DNA from: Aliiroseovarius marinus
Lineage (GTDB): Bacteria; Pseudomonadota; Alphaproteobacteria; Rhodobacterales; Rhodobacteraceae
Length of the DNA stretch: 64,000 nucleotides
Direction of reading: 5' to 3'
Assembly (NCBI RefSeq): GCF_004360145.1
Contig: NZ_SAIT01000003.1
Coordinates: forward strand, 395,907 to 459,906
This document shows, piece after piece, positions 53,932 to 62,098 of the stretch. Below the pieces are notes generated by a model that was not told the origin of the DNA, did no database searches, and saw only the letters and a program-made list of their open reading frames with translations. The translations under genes and the position numbers were made by a program. Within the stretch, counting starts at the first letter, position 1, and each line of letters opens with the position of its first letter.

Positions 53932-54880
53932 CCAATTCACCTCGTGCAACCGCCAAAGGCGTCAAACCGAACTCTTGACGGAATGCCCGTGCGAAGGCGC
54001 TGGCATCCGCGTACCCTGATCGAAGCGATACTTCCGCGACCGACAATCCGCCCGCTTCCAACATCCGCCGCGCCGCGTTCAGACGCAGGCGACGATAGAC
54101 CTTGCGGGGAGATGCCCCGAAGTGGCGTTCGAAACGTGCCTCGAGATCTCGCTGCCGACAGCCCGACAGTCGCGCCAATGCAGGAATGGTCAGCGGGACC
54201 TCTATATTGGCTTCCATTGCACGCAAGCATGTATCCACACGGCGATCCGAACGCGCTCGCGCGACAATCTGCGGCGCGGTGGCGTTCTCGGACATGAACA
54301 TCTGGTTGATCTCTAGCAAAATTGCAGCACCGTGATCCTGCCCGATCAATTCGCAAGTTAGCTCATACGCCGCCATACCCCCGCTGCAGGTGATCCGGTC
54401 ACGATCCTGCAACCATCGCGCCCGCTCGACTTCGATGTCGGTGAACTGTTCGGCAAAGGCGTCCTGCAGATCAAAGTGAATGGTTGCACGATACCCATCC
54501 AGCAGCCCTGCTGCCCCTAACAACCAGCACCCGGCATCCACCCCTGCCACAGATGAGAATCGCCCCGCCAATCCGCGTAGAACCTTGCGTGTTTGCGCAG
54601 TTGCGTGGCGAACATGGTCATAACTGGCCACGGCATAAACCACGTCCCCCTTGTCAATGTCCGCCAGCCGCGCGGTGGGCATGATCGGCAACCCGCTTGA
54701 GGTATGTGCCACGTCGTCATCCGGTGTGACAATGCGCCAGCGATACGCCTCGCGCCCCAACAACGTGTTGGTTGCGCGTAGCGGCTCCAACAGGTTGGCG
54801 AGCGCGAGGTTCGAGAACCTGTCGAACAAGAGAAACACAATTTCTCGCGTCCTGGAGTCGGATTTTGACCAAATCTGCAT
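53906..54880 (-). CDS. cdhR: GlxA-type AraC family regulator, probably CdhR (carnitine)
   Basis: A 324-residue activator. Residues about 12-185 form a DJ-1/PfpI-like domain (IVFLLFDRFSNLALANLLEPLRATN and the GVDAGCWLLGAAGLL elbow). The C-terminal AraC module has two HTHs (LTIPALARLSGCRQRDLEARFERHFGASP and LSVAEVSLRSGYADASAFARAFRQEFGLTP). In Pseudomonas aeruginosa the same architecture is found in CdhR, which activates carnitine genes. The position divergent from cdhC supports that role. The real start is ATG 54880 (MQIWSKS); longer readings run antisense through cdhC. Confidence 0.85.
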   Translation of the reverse strand: MQIWSKSDSRTREIVFLLFDRFSNLALANLLEPLRATNTLLGREAYRWRIVTPDDDVAHTSSGLPIMPTARLADIDKGDVVYAVASYDHVRHATAQTRKVLRGLAGRFSSVAGVDAGCWLLGAAGLLDGYRATIHFDLQDAFAEQFTDIEVERARWLQDRDRITCSGGMAAYELTCELIGQDHGAAILLEINQMFMSENATAPQIVARARSDRRVDTCLRAMEANIEVPLTIPALARLSGCRQRDLEARFERHFGASPRKVYRRLRLNAARRMLEAGGLSVAEVSLRSGYADASAFARAFRQEFGLTPLAVARGELVRAGVSRR

Positions 54881-54890
54881 ACTTGTATCT

Positions 54891-54947
54891 AATTCCGCAC
54901 AGAAACATCCGTCAATTCCCCCTGTGATGAACAGGTGAAATTCCGCA
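54891..54947. promoter_or_regulatory. Direct repeats in the cdhR-cdhC gap
   Basis: AATTCCGCA occurs at 54891-54899 and 54939-54947, and AATTCC again at 54914, giving spacings of 23 and 25 bp. AraC-family activators typically bind direct repeats about two turns apart, so these are candidates for CdhR sites in an 82-bp divergent gap. Confidence 0.5.
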
Positions 54948-54962
54948 TCAGGAGGGACCAAG

Positions 54963-55874
54963 ATGCCGCTTGCCATGAACCGAGACGTTTTCATCACCTG
55001 CGCCGTGACCGGCTCGGGCTCGACCCAAGATCGTTCGCCCCATGTACCGCGCAGCCCGAAAGAGATCGCGGACAGCGCGATCGAGGCGGCAAAAGCGGGC
55101 GCCGCCGTTGTCCACTGCCACGTGCGCGACCCCGAAACCGGCACCCCTTCGCGCGATCTGAAATTGTATCGGGAGGTCACGGACCGCATTCGCGACGCAG
55201 ACGTCGACGTGGTCCTGAACCTCACCGCGGGCATGGGGGGGGACATCGTTTTTGGTTCCTCTGATGCGCCCTTCCCCGTGAACGCCGCGGCCACCGACAT
55301 GGTTGGCGCCGAAGAACGCGTGGCCCATGTGGCCGAATGCCTGCCCGAGATCTGCACGCTGGATTGCGGCACGATGAACTTCGCAGAAGCGGATTACGTG
55401 ATGACCAACACGCCCGGCATGCTGCGCGCAATGGGCCAGATGATGACCGATCTGGGCGTGAAGCCGGAAATCGAAGCCTTCGACACCGGCCATCTTTGGT
55501 TCGCCAAGGAACTGGTGAAGGAAGGCATATTGGAGCCCAACGCCCTTGTGCAGCTCTGCATGGGCGTTCCGTGGGGCGCACCGGATGACCTGAACACCTT
55601 CATGGCGATGGTGAACAACGTGCCAGACGATTGGACCTTCTCGGCCTTTTCGCTGGGGCGCAACCAGATGGCCTATGCGGCGGCCGCTGTTCTGGCAGGC
55701 GGCAACGTGCGCGTCGGACTTGAGGACAACCTGTGGCTGGACAAAGGCGTTTTGGCCACCAACGCCCAACTGGTCGAACGCGCCCGCGGCGTGGTCGAGG
55801 GCATGGGCGCGCGCATCATCGGTCCCGACGAGGTGCGCAAGAAACTTGGCCTCACAAAACGAGCCCCTGTATGA
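54963..55874 (+). CDS. cdhC: 3-Dehydrocarnitine cleavage enzyme (BKACE family, DUF849)
   Basis: A 303-residue TIM-barrel BKACE enzyme. The family condenses a beta-keto acid with acetyl-CoA; CdhC turns 3-dehydrocarnitine plus acetyl-CoA into betainyl-CoA plus acetoacetate. The zinc ligands are H51 and H53 (VVHCHVRD), with the C-terminal glutamate in VRVGLEDNLW (about 242). Specificity cannot be read directly, but the adjacent carnitine dehydrogenase-thioesterase fusion makes dehydrocarnitine the likely substrate. GGAGGGA precedes ATG 54963. Its stop overlaps the SDR start (ATGA). Confidence 0.88.
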   Translation: MPLAMNRDVFITCAVTGSGSTQDRSPHVPRSPKEIADSAIEAAKAGAAVVHCHVRDPETGTPSRDLKLYREVTDRIRDADVDVVLNLTAGMGGDIVFGSSDAPFPVNAAATDMVGAEERVAHVAECLPEICTLDCGTMNFAEADYVMTNTPGMLRAMGQMMTDLGVKPEIEAFDTGHLWFAKELVKEGILEPNALVQLCMGVPWGAPDDLNTFMAMVNNVPDDWTFSAFSLGRNQMAYAAAAVLAGGNVRVGLEDNLWLDKGVLATNAQLVERARGVVEGMGARIIGPDEVRKKLGLTKRAPV

Positions 55875-56647
55875 ACGGGCTTGAGGGCAAACGCGTCCTG
55901 ATCACGGCAGGTGGCAGCGGAATTGGCGCTTGTTTCGCCCGCCGCTTTCATTCCGCGGGGGCCAATGTCGCGATCTGTGACATGGACGAAAAGGCCCTGG
56001 ACGAAACAGCAAATGCCCTGCCGGGCGCCATCGCTGTTGCGGCCAATGTGACCCAGCCGGACGAGATGAAAGTGCTGTTTGACACGCTCGACCGCGATTG
56101 GGGTGGTGTCGATATGCTGTGCGCCAATGCTGGCACGGGTGGCCCCGCAGGTGCGATCGAAGACCTTTCGCTGGACGATTGGCGGGCCTGCCTTTCAGCC
56201 AATCTGGACGGTGCCTTTCTGGCCTGTGGCTGGGCAGCGCGTCACATGAAGAACCAAGGTAGTGGCAGCATGCTTCTGACCTCTTCTACCGCAGGGCTCT
56301 GGGGTTATCCAATGCGCTCGCCCTACGCGACGGCCAAATGGGGCGTGATTGGGTTGATGAAAACGCTGGCGTCGGAACTCGGCCCCTACGGCATCCGCGT
56401 GAACGCACTCTGCCCAGGCGCTGTCGAAGGCCCGCGCATGGAACGGGTGATCACGCGCGAAGCTGAAGCGCATGGACTGGACCCGGATGAGCTGCGCGAG
56501 CGCTACGTCACGGGCGTGGCAATGAAAACATGGGTTACGGCAGATGATCTGGCCGATACAGCTTTGTTCCTGGCCTCGGACGCCAGCAGCAAAGTCTCGG
56601 GTCAGGCCTTGGCCGTGGACGGGCATACAGAAAGCTTAGTTGGGTAG
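55871..56647 (+). CDS. SDR family oxidoreductase in the carnitine operon
   Basis: A 258-residue classical short-chain dehydrogenase. The nucleotide-binding TAGGSGIG (12-19), NAG (85-88), catalytic S138/S139, Y152-x3-K156 (SPYATAKW) and PGAVEGPRM are all present. The acidic D37 at the end of beta-2 (AICDMDE) suggests NAD+ rather than NADP+. It is sandwiched between cdhC and the L-carnitine dehydrogenase with a 4-nt overlap before and no gap after, so it should belong to the pathway. A D-carnitine dehydrogenase giving the same 3-dehydrocarnitine is one idea; it is inference only. Confidence 0.88.
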   Translation: MNGLEGKRVLITAGGSGIGACFARRFHSAGANVAICDMDEKALDETANALPGAIAVAANVTQPDEMKVLFDTLDRDWGGVDMLCANAGTGGPAGAIEDLSLDDWRACLSANLDGAFLACGWAARHMKNQGSGSMLLTSSTAGLWGYPMRSPYATAKWGVIGLMKTLASELGPYGIRVNALCPGAVEGPRMERVITREAEAHGLDPDELRERYVTGVAMKTWVTADDLADTALFLASDASSKVSGQALAVDGHTESLVG

Positions 56648-58048
56648 ATGACAATGAAAGCAGCGATTATTGGCGGTGGCGTGATTGGCGGCGGATGGGC
56701 CGCACGCTTCCTTTTGAACGGATGGGATGTGGCGGTTTTTGACCCCGATCCCGAGGCTGAACGCAAAATCGGCGAGGTTCTGGCGAATGCGCGGAGGTCT
56801 TTACCCGGTCTCTACGACACGGCGCTGCCAACCGAGGGCACGCTCACCTATCACAGCGATCTGGCCGAGGCTGTCGCGGGTGCCAACTGGGTGCAGGAAA
56901 GTGTGCCGGAACGGCTGGATCTGAAGCACAAGGTGCATGCGAGCCTGACCGAGCTTGCCCCTGACACGGCCATCATCGGCTCGTCAACATCGGGCTTCAA
57001 ACCCTCAGAATTGAACGAAAAAGGTGCGCGGGCCATTGTGACCCACCCGTTCAACCCGGTCTATCTTCTGCCGCTGATCGAGCTGGTCGGCGACGCAGAC
57101 ACCTGTGCCCGCGCGGCCGATATCCTGCGGGAGATCGGCATGTTCCCCCTGACCGTTCGCAAGGAAATCGACGCGCATATCGCTGACCGCCTGCTGGAAG
57201 CCGTCTGGCGCGAAAGCCTGTGGCTGGTGAAGGACGGCGTCGCCACGACCGAGGAAATCGACGAGGCGATCCGCATGGGCTTTGGTCTTCGCTGGGCGCA
57301 GATGGGTCTGTTCGAGACCTATCGCATCGCGGGCGGCGAAGCGGGCATGAAGCACTTCATGGCGCAGTTTGGCCCCTGCCTTAGCTGGCCCTGGACCAAG
57401 CTGATGGACGTGCCGGAGTTCACCGAGGAACTTGTCGACCTGATCGCAGGCCAATCGGACGCGCAATCCGGCCACCTCTCGATCCGCGAGTTGGAGCGTC
57501 TGCGGGATGACAACCTCGTCTCGATGATGCGGGCCTTGAAGGCACGCGGGCAAGGGTCCGGCGCGGGCAAGGTCATCCGTGACCACGAAGCGGCCCTGTT
57601 CCCCGACATGTCCGACGATGCCCCCCTGCGCACCATGTCGCGCGATGTGCCGATCGACTGGACCGACTATAACGGCCACATGAATGAAAGCCGCTATGGG
57701 CAGGTGTTCTCGGACGCCGCCGATCGCGTGATGATCCATGTCGGCGCGGATGCAGACTATATCGCGGGCGGTCTCAGCTATTTCACTGCCGAAACCACCA
57801 TCAAATATCTGGATGAATGCCACGCGGGCGATGCCTTCTATGTCGACAGCACCGTCACGCTGGGCGAAGGCAAGAAACTGCGCCTGTGGCACGAAATGAA
57901 ACGCGCCTCGGACGGGGGAACGCTGGCCACCTGCGACCAGTTCCTGCTGCATGTGGACCTGAACACCCGCAAATCCTGCCCGCCTGCCCCCGCCGTCGAA
58001 GCTCGGGTCGAAGCGCTGGCCAAACTGCACGCCAAAGGAGACGCGTGA
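56648..58048 (+). CDS. L-carnitine dehydrogenase fused to betainyl-CoA thioesterase
   Basis: A 466-residue two-domain protein. Residues 1-about 320 are an L-carnitine 3-dehydrogenase of the 3-hydroxyacyl-CoA dehydrogenase family: Rossmann GGGVIGGGWAARF (9-21), H133 in VTHPFNP, and the C-terminal helical dimer domain. Residues about 333-466 form a hotdog thioesterase with D340 and the DYNGHMNESRY motif. The first oxidises carnitine to 3-dehydrocarnitine; the second would release glycine betaine from the betainyl-CoA made by CdhC. In Pseudomonas these are separate CdhA and CdhB. It begins immediately after the SDR stop and overlaps the next gene by 1 nt. Confidence 0.9.
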   Translation: MTMKAAIIGGGVIGGGWAARFLLNGWDVAVFDPDPEAERKIGEVLANARRSLPGLYDTALPTEGTLTYHSDLAEAVAGANWVQESVPERLDLKHKVHASLTELAPDTAIIGSSTSGFKPSELNEKGARAIVTHPFNPVYLLPLIELVGDADTCARAADILREIGMFPLTVRKEIDAHIADRLLEAVWRESLWLVKDGVATTEEIDEAIRMGFGLRWAQMGLFETYRIAGGEAGMKHFMAQFGPCLSWPWTKLMDVPEFTEELVDLIAGQSDAQSGHLSIRELERLRDDNLVSMMRALKARGQGSGAGKVIRDHEAALFPDMSDDAPLRTMSRDVPIDWTDYNGHMNESRYGQVFSDAADRVMIHVGADADYIAGGLSYFTAETTIKYLDECHAGDAFYVDSTVTLGEGKKLRLWHEMKRASDGGTLATCDQFLLHVDLNTRKSCPPAPAVEARVEALAKLHAKGDA

Positions 58049-59208
58049 TGCATTTCGGATTGTCTGACGAACAGGAAATGATCGTCTCGACCGTGCGGTC
58101 GTTTGTCGAAAACGAGATCTACCCGCATGAAGCCGAGGTCGAGCGCACCGGACAGGTGCCGCACGAGCTGGGGATGGAGATCAAGCAGAAGTGCATTGAT
58201 CTGGGCTTTTACGCCTGCAACTTCCCGGAAGAGGTCGGCGGTGCGGGCCTGTCCCACCTCGATTTCACGCTGGTGGAGCGCGAGCTGGGCCGTGGCTCGA
58301 TGGCGCTGACCCATTTCTTCGGGCGGCCTCAGAACATCCTGATGGCTTGTAAGGACGATCAGCGCGAACGCTATCTGCTGCCTGCTGTACGGGGCGAAAA
58401 GATGGACGCGCTTGCCATGACCGAACCGGATGCCGGATCGGATGTGCGCGGGATGAAAGCCAGCGCTGTGCGGGATGGGGGTGACTGGGTTCTGAACGGA
58501 TCAAAGCACTTTATCTCTGGCGCGGAACATGCTGATTTCTTTATTGTTTTCATCGCAACAGGCGTGGAGGATACCCCCAAGGGGCCAAAGAAACGCATCA
58601 CCTGCTTCCTTGTGGATCGCGGCACGCCTGGCTTTGAGGTGCGCGAGGGCTACAAGTCCGTCAGCCATCGCGGCTACAAGAATTACGTGCTGGATTTCGA
58701 CAATTGTCGCCTGCCCGACGCGCAGGTGCTGGGCGAGGTCGATGGCGGTTTTGCCGTGATGAACGAATGGCTCTACGCCACCCGCCTAACCGTCGCCGCC
58801 TTCTGTGTCGGTCGCGCACGCCGCTGCTTCGATCTGGCGGTAGAATACGCCGCCGAGCGCAAGCAATTCGGCCAGCCCATCGCCAAGTTTCAGGGCGTCA
58901 GCTTCCAGATCGCCGACATGATCACCGAGATCGACGCGGCCGATTGGCTAACCCTGTCCGGTGCGTGGCGGTTGGACCAGAACCTGCCCGCGAACCGCGA
59001 GATTGCCTCGGCCAAGCTCTACGCCTCTGAAATGCTGGCCCGTGTGACCGATGCCAGCCTACAGGTCTTTGGCGGCATGGGGCTGATGGATGACTTCCCC
59101 ATCGAACGCTTCTGGCGCGATGCGCGTGTGGAACGGATCTGGGACGGCACCTCGGAAGTTCAGCGCCACATCATCAGCCGCGACCTGTTCCGGCCGCTGG
59201 GCGCCTAA
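58048..59208 (+). CDS. Acyl-CoA dehydrogenase, probably gamma-butyrobetainyl-CoA dehydrogenase
   Basis: A 386-residue flavoprotein of the acyl-CoA dehydrogenase family. N-terminal helices, the middle AMTEPDAGSDVRGM (FAD contact) and the C-terminal RKQFGQPIAKFQ and FGGMGLMDDFPIERFWRDAR blocks are complete. At the position of the usual catalytic glutamate in YEGTSE-type sequences this protein has Asp (D366 in IWDGTSE). Position in the carnitine operon, next to a CoA ligase and a CaiD-like hydratase, suggests it makes or reduces crotonobetainyl-CoA. The start ATG overlaps the cdhAB stop (TGATG). Confidence 0.88.
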   Translation: MHFGLSDEQEMIVSTVRSFVENEIYPHEAEVERTGQVPHELGMEIKQKCIDLGFYACNFPEEVGGAGLSHLDFTLVERELGRGSMALTHFFGRPQNILMACKDDQRERYLLPAVRGEKMDALAMTEPDAGSDVRGMKASAVRDGGDWVLNGSKHFISGAEHADFFIVFIATGVEDTPKGPKKRITCFLVDRGTPGFEVREGYKSVSHRGYKNYVLDFDNCRLPDAQVLGEVDGGFAVMNEWLYATRLTVAAFCVGRARRCFDLAVEYAAERKQFGQPIAKFQGVSFQIADMITEIDAADWLTLSGAWRLDQNLPANREIASAKLYASEMLARVTDASLQVFGGMGLMDDFPIERFWRDARVERIWDGTSEVQRHIISRDLFRPLGA

Positions 59209-59209
59209 G

Positions 59210-61237
59210 ATGGAGCGCCTTGACCGGCTTCTCCGCCCGCGCTCCATTGCCGTGATCGGCGGTGGGGTCTGGTGCGCCAATGTGATCGAGCAATGCCGCA
59301 AAGTGGGCTTTCAGGGCGAGATCTGGCCCGTCCACCCGACGAAACCCGAGGTGGGCGGGCTGCCCGCCCACCCCTCGATCGAAGCCCTGCCCTCGGCTCC
59401 AGATGCAAGCTTTGTCGGCGTGAACCGGAATGTGACCATCGAGGCAATTGCCGCGCTCTCAGCCGCGGATGCAGGTGGCGCAATCTGCTTTGCCTCGGGG
59501 TTCCGCGAAGCCAGCGCCGAGCTGGCGGATGGCGTGGCTCTGGAACAGGCACTTCTGGATGCCGCTGGCGATATGCCCATCATCGGACCCAACTGTTATG
59601 GGTTTCTGAACCTTCTGGACGGTGCCGCCTTATGGCCCGACCAACATGGTGCGACGCGATGCGAGAGCGGCGTGGCGATCATCACCCAAAGCTCGAACAT
59701 CGCGATCAACCTGACCATGCAAAAGCGCGGCCTGCCTGTGGCGTATGTGGTCACGGCGGGCAATCAGGCGCAAACCGGCTTGGCCGAGATCGGGCAAGCA
59801 TTGCTAGAAGACAGCCGCGTTACCGCGCTGGGGCTGCATATCGAAGGGATCGGCGATTTGCGCGCGTTCGAGGCGCTGGCGCGGCGGGCAGCAGAGCTTG
59901 GAAAGCCCATTGTCGCGCTGAAAGTGGGGCGGTCAGATCAGGCGCGGGCCGCCACGATCTCGCACACCGCTTCCCTTGCCGGCAGCGACGCAGGCGCGCG
60001 CGCTTTGCTGGAACGACTAGGGATTGGTCAGGTGGACAACCTATCCGCCTTTCTTGAGGCGCTGAAACTCTTGCATGTCACCGGCCCGCTTGCCTCCAAC
60101 CGAATTGCCTCGGCTTCCTGCTCGGGCGGTGAGGCCAGCCTGATGGCGGACGCGGCGCACGCCCTTCGCATCGACTTCCCGGCCCTTCTGCCCGCCCAAT
60201 CAGACGGGTTGCGCGCGGCCCTAGGCCCCAAGGTATCGCTCGCCAATCCGTTGGATTACCACACCTATATCTGGGGCGATGTCGCGGCGATGACCGCGAC
60301 GTTTACGGCGCTTATGCAGGGCGATCTGTCACTTGGCGTGGTGGTGCTGGACTTCCCGCGCGCCGATCGCTGTGACAGCGCCGAATGGGACAAGGTGATC
60401 GATGCGGTCGAAGCAACCATGCACGCCACCGGGCGCCCCATGGGCATTCTGGCCTCGCTGACCGATACCATGCCCGAGGATGTCGCACAGGCCCTGATGA
60501 CGCGTGGGATCGTGCCGTTCTCTGGTATGGCAGAGGCGATGGCGGCAATTGATCTGGCGGCGAACCTGCCCCCAGCGCAGGCCACGCCCCTGTTTCTGGA
60601 ACCACCATCGGACGAAGGCACGACATTGTCCGAAGCCGACGCAAAAGCTGCGCTGGCGGAGTTTGGACTGCGGGTGCCCGGCGCACAGCGTGTCCCCGCG
60701 CCCGACGCTGCCGCCGAGGCCGCCAAGGACTTGGGCTTCCCGGTCGTTCTGAAAGGCGAAGGCATCGCCCACAAGACCGAGGCCGGTGCGGTCGCGCTAC
60801 ACCTGACCAGCGCCGAAGCCGTCGCAGACGCCGCACGCGGAATGCCCACCGACAGCTACCTTGTGGAAGAGATGTTGACCGGCGTGCTGGCAGAGCTGCT
60901 TGTGGGCGTAACCTATGACCCGGCACATGGCTATGTGCTGACAGTGGCGGCTGGGGGCACGCTGACCGAAATCTTGAAGGACAGCCGTTCCCTTCTGCTG
61001 CCCGTCCACCGTGATGACGTTCGCACGGCGCTGGAGCAGTTGAAAATCGCGCCTTTGCTCGCCGGATATCGCGGTGCAGCACCGGCCGATATGGACGCGG
61101 TGCTGGACGCGGTGGACGCAATCCAGTCCTATGTTATGGCCAATCCCGCGGCCGAAATTGAAGTGAACCCGCTGATGGTCATGGCCGATCGCGCCGTGGC
61201 CGCAGACGCCCTGATCCGCACCGGAGGAGACACATGA
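59210..61237 (+). CDS. Acyl-CoA synthetase (ADP-forming), probably for betaine acyl groups
   Basis: A 675-residue single-chain NDP-forming acyl-CoA synthetase (acetate-CoA ligase family). The CoA-binding domain (SIAVIGGGVW, 12-21) and succinyl-CoA-synthetase-like domains (about 150-450) carry the phosphorylated histidine H252 in TISHTASLAG. An ATP-grasp domain closes the protein (about 480-670, VVLKGEGIAHKTEAGAV). Carnitine operons elsewhere use CaiC (AMP-forming) or a CaiB-type CoA transferase, so this is a different solution. It starts 1 bp after the acyl-CoA dehydrogenase stop. ADP-forming ligases are reversible, so it may also recover CoA energy. Confidence 0.88.
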   Translation: MERLDRLLRPRSIAVIGGGVWCANVIEQCRKVGFQGEIWPVHPTKPEVGGLPAHPSIEALPSAPDASFVGVNRNVTIEAIAALSAADAGGAICFASGFREASAELADGVALEQALLDAAGDMPIIGPNCYGFLNLLDGAALWPDQHGATRCESGVAIITQSSNIAINLTMQKRGLPVAYVVTAGNQAQTGLAEIGQALLEDSRVTALGLHIEGIGDLRAFEALARRAAELGKPIVALKVGRSDQARAATISHTASLAGSDAGARALLERLGIGQVDNLSAFLEALKLLHVTGPLASNRIASASCSGGEASLMADAAHALRIDFPALLPAQSDGLRAALGPKVSLANPLDYHTYIWGDVAAMTATFTALMQGDLSLGVVVLDFPRADRCDSAEWDKVIDAVEATMHATGRPMGILASLTDTMPEDVAQALMTRGIVPFSGMAEAMAAIDLAANLPPAQATPLFLEPPSDEGTTLSEADAKAALAEFGLRVPGAQRVPAPDAAAEAAKDLGFPVVLKGEGIAHKTEAGAVALHLTSAEAVADAARGMPTDSYLVEEMLTGVLAELLVGVTYDPAHGYVLTVAAGGTLTEILKDSRSLLLPVHRDDVRTALEQLKIAPLLAGYRGAAPADMDAVLDAVDAIQSYVMANPAAEIEVNPLMVMADRAVAADALIRTGGDT

Positions 61238-62037
61238 CCGATCTGACCAACCTGACTGACGGCCCCATTCGCACCACCCGCAATGGCCACATTCTTGAGG
61301 TCACGCTGGACCGCCCCAAAGCCAATGCGATTGATCTGGCCACCAGCCGGATCATGGGCGACGTGTTTACCGCGTTCCGCGATGATCCCGAGTTGCGCGT
61401 CGCGCTTCTGACCGCCGAGGGTGAGAAATTCTTCTGCCCCGGCTGGGATTTGAAGGCGGCAGCGGACGGGGACGCTGTGGATGGAGACTATGGCGTCGGC
61501 GGTTTTGGCGGGCTGCAAGAGCTGCGCGGGCTGAACAAACCGGTGATCTGCGCGGTGAACGGGATTTGCTGTGGTGGCGGGTTGGAATTGGCACTGTCGG
61601 CTGACATCATCCTTGCAGCAGACCACGCTACGTTTGCTTTGCCGGAAATCCGGTCGGGGACTGTGGCGGATGCGGCCTCGATCAAGCTGCCCAAGCGGAT
61701 CCCCTATCACATCGCGATGGAGATGCTGCTGACCGGCCGCTGGATCGACACCGAGGAAGCTGCCCGCTGGGGCATGATCAACCATGTCTACCCTGCTTCC
61801 GACCTGATGGCCGAAGCCCGCAAGCTGGCCGAGCTTTTGGCCTCAGGCCCGCCGCTGGTTTACGCCGCAATCAAAGAAGTGGTGCGCGAGGCTGAGGACA
61901 TGAAGTTCCAGGATGCGTTGAACAAAATCACCAAAAGCCAGTTTGAAACGGTCGAAAAGCTCTACCGCTCGGAAGATCAACTGGAAGGTGCACGTGCCTT
62001 TGCCGAAAAGAGGGATCCTGTCTGGAAGGGCAAGTAG
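61234..62037 (+). CDS. caiD: Carnitinyl-CoA dehydratase/crotonobetainyl-CoA hydratase
   Basis: A 267-residue crotonase. Similarity to E. coli CaiD is strong throughout (HILEVTLDRPKANAIDLAT, EKFFCPGWDLKAAA and the end FAEKRDPVWKGK). The two catalytic glutamates are retained at E118 (GGGLELA) and E138 (FALPEIRSG), and the oxyanion-hole glycines are intact. It interconverts L-carnitinyl-CoA and crotonobetainyl-CoA. It overlaps the CoA ligase by 4 nt and ends the operon before a terminator. Confidence 0.9.
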   Translation: MTDLTNLTDGPIRTTRNGHILEVTLDRPKANAIDLATSRIMGDVFTAFRDDPELRVALLTAEGEKFFCPGWDLKAAADGDAVDGDYGVGGFGGLQELRGLNKPVICAVNGICCGGGLELALSADIILAADHATFALPEIRSGTVADAASIKLPKRIPYHIAMEMLLTGRWIDTEEAARWGMINHVYPASDLMAEARKLAELLASGPPLVYAAIKEVVREAEDMKFQDALNKITKSQFETVEKLYRSEDQLEGARAFAEKRDPVWKGK

Positions 62038-62051
62038 ATCCCAAAAACAAA

Positions 62052-62080
62052 AAAGGGCGGCTGAACTGGCCGCCCTTTCG
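62052..62080. terminator. Terminator between caiD and proV-type genes (bidirectional)
   Basis: AAAGGGCGGC (62052-62061), a seven-base loop, GCCGCCCTTT (62069-62078). The A-run before and T-run after serve both convergent operons. Confidence 0.85.
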
Positions 62081-62098
62081 CGTTTTCAGAATCCAGTG

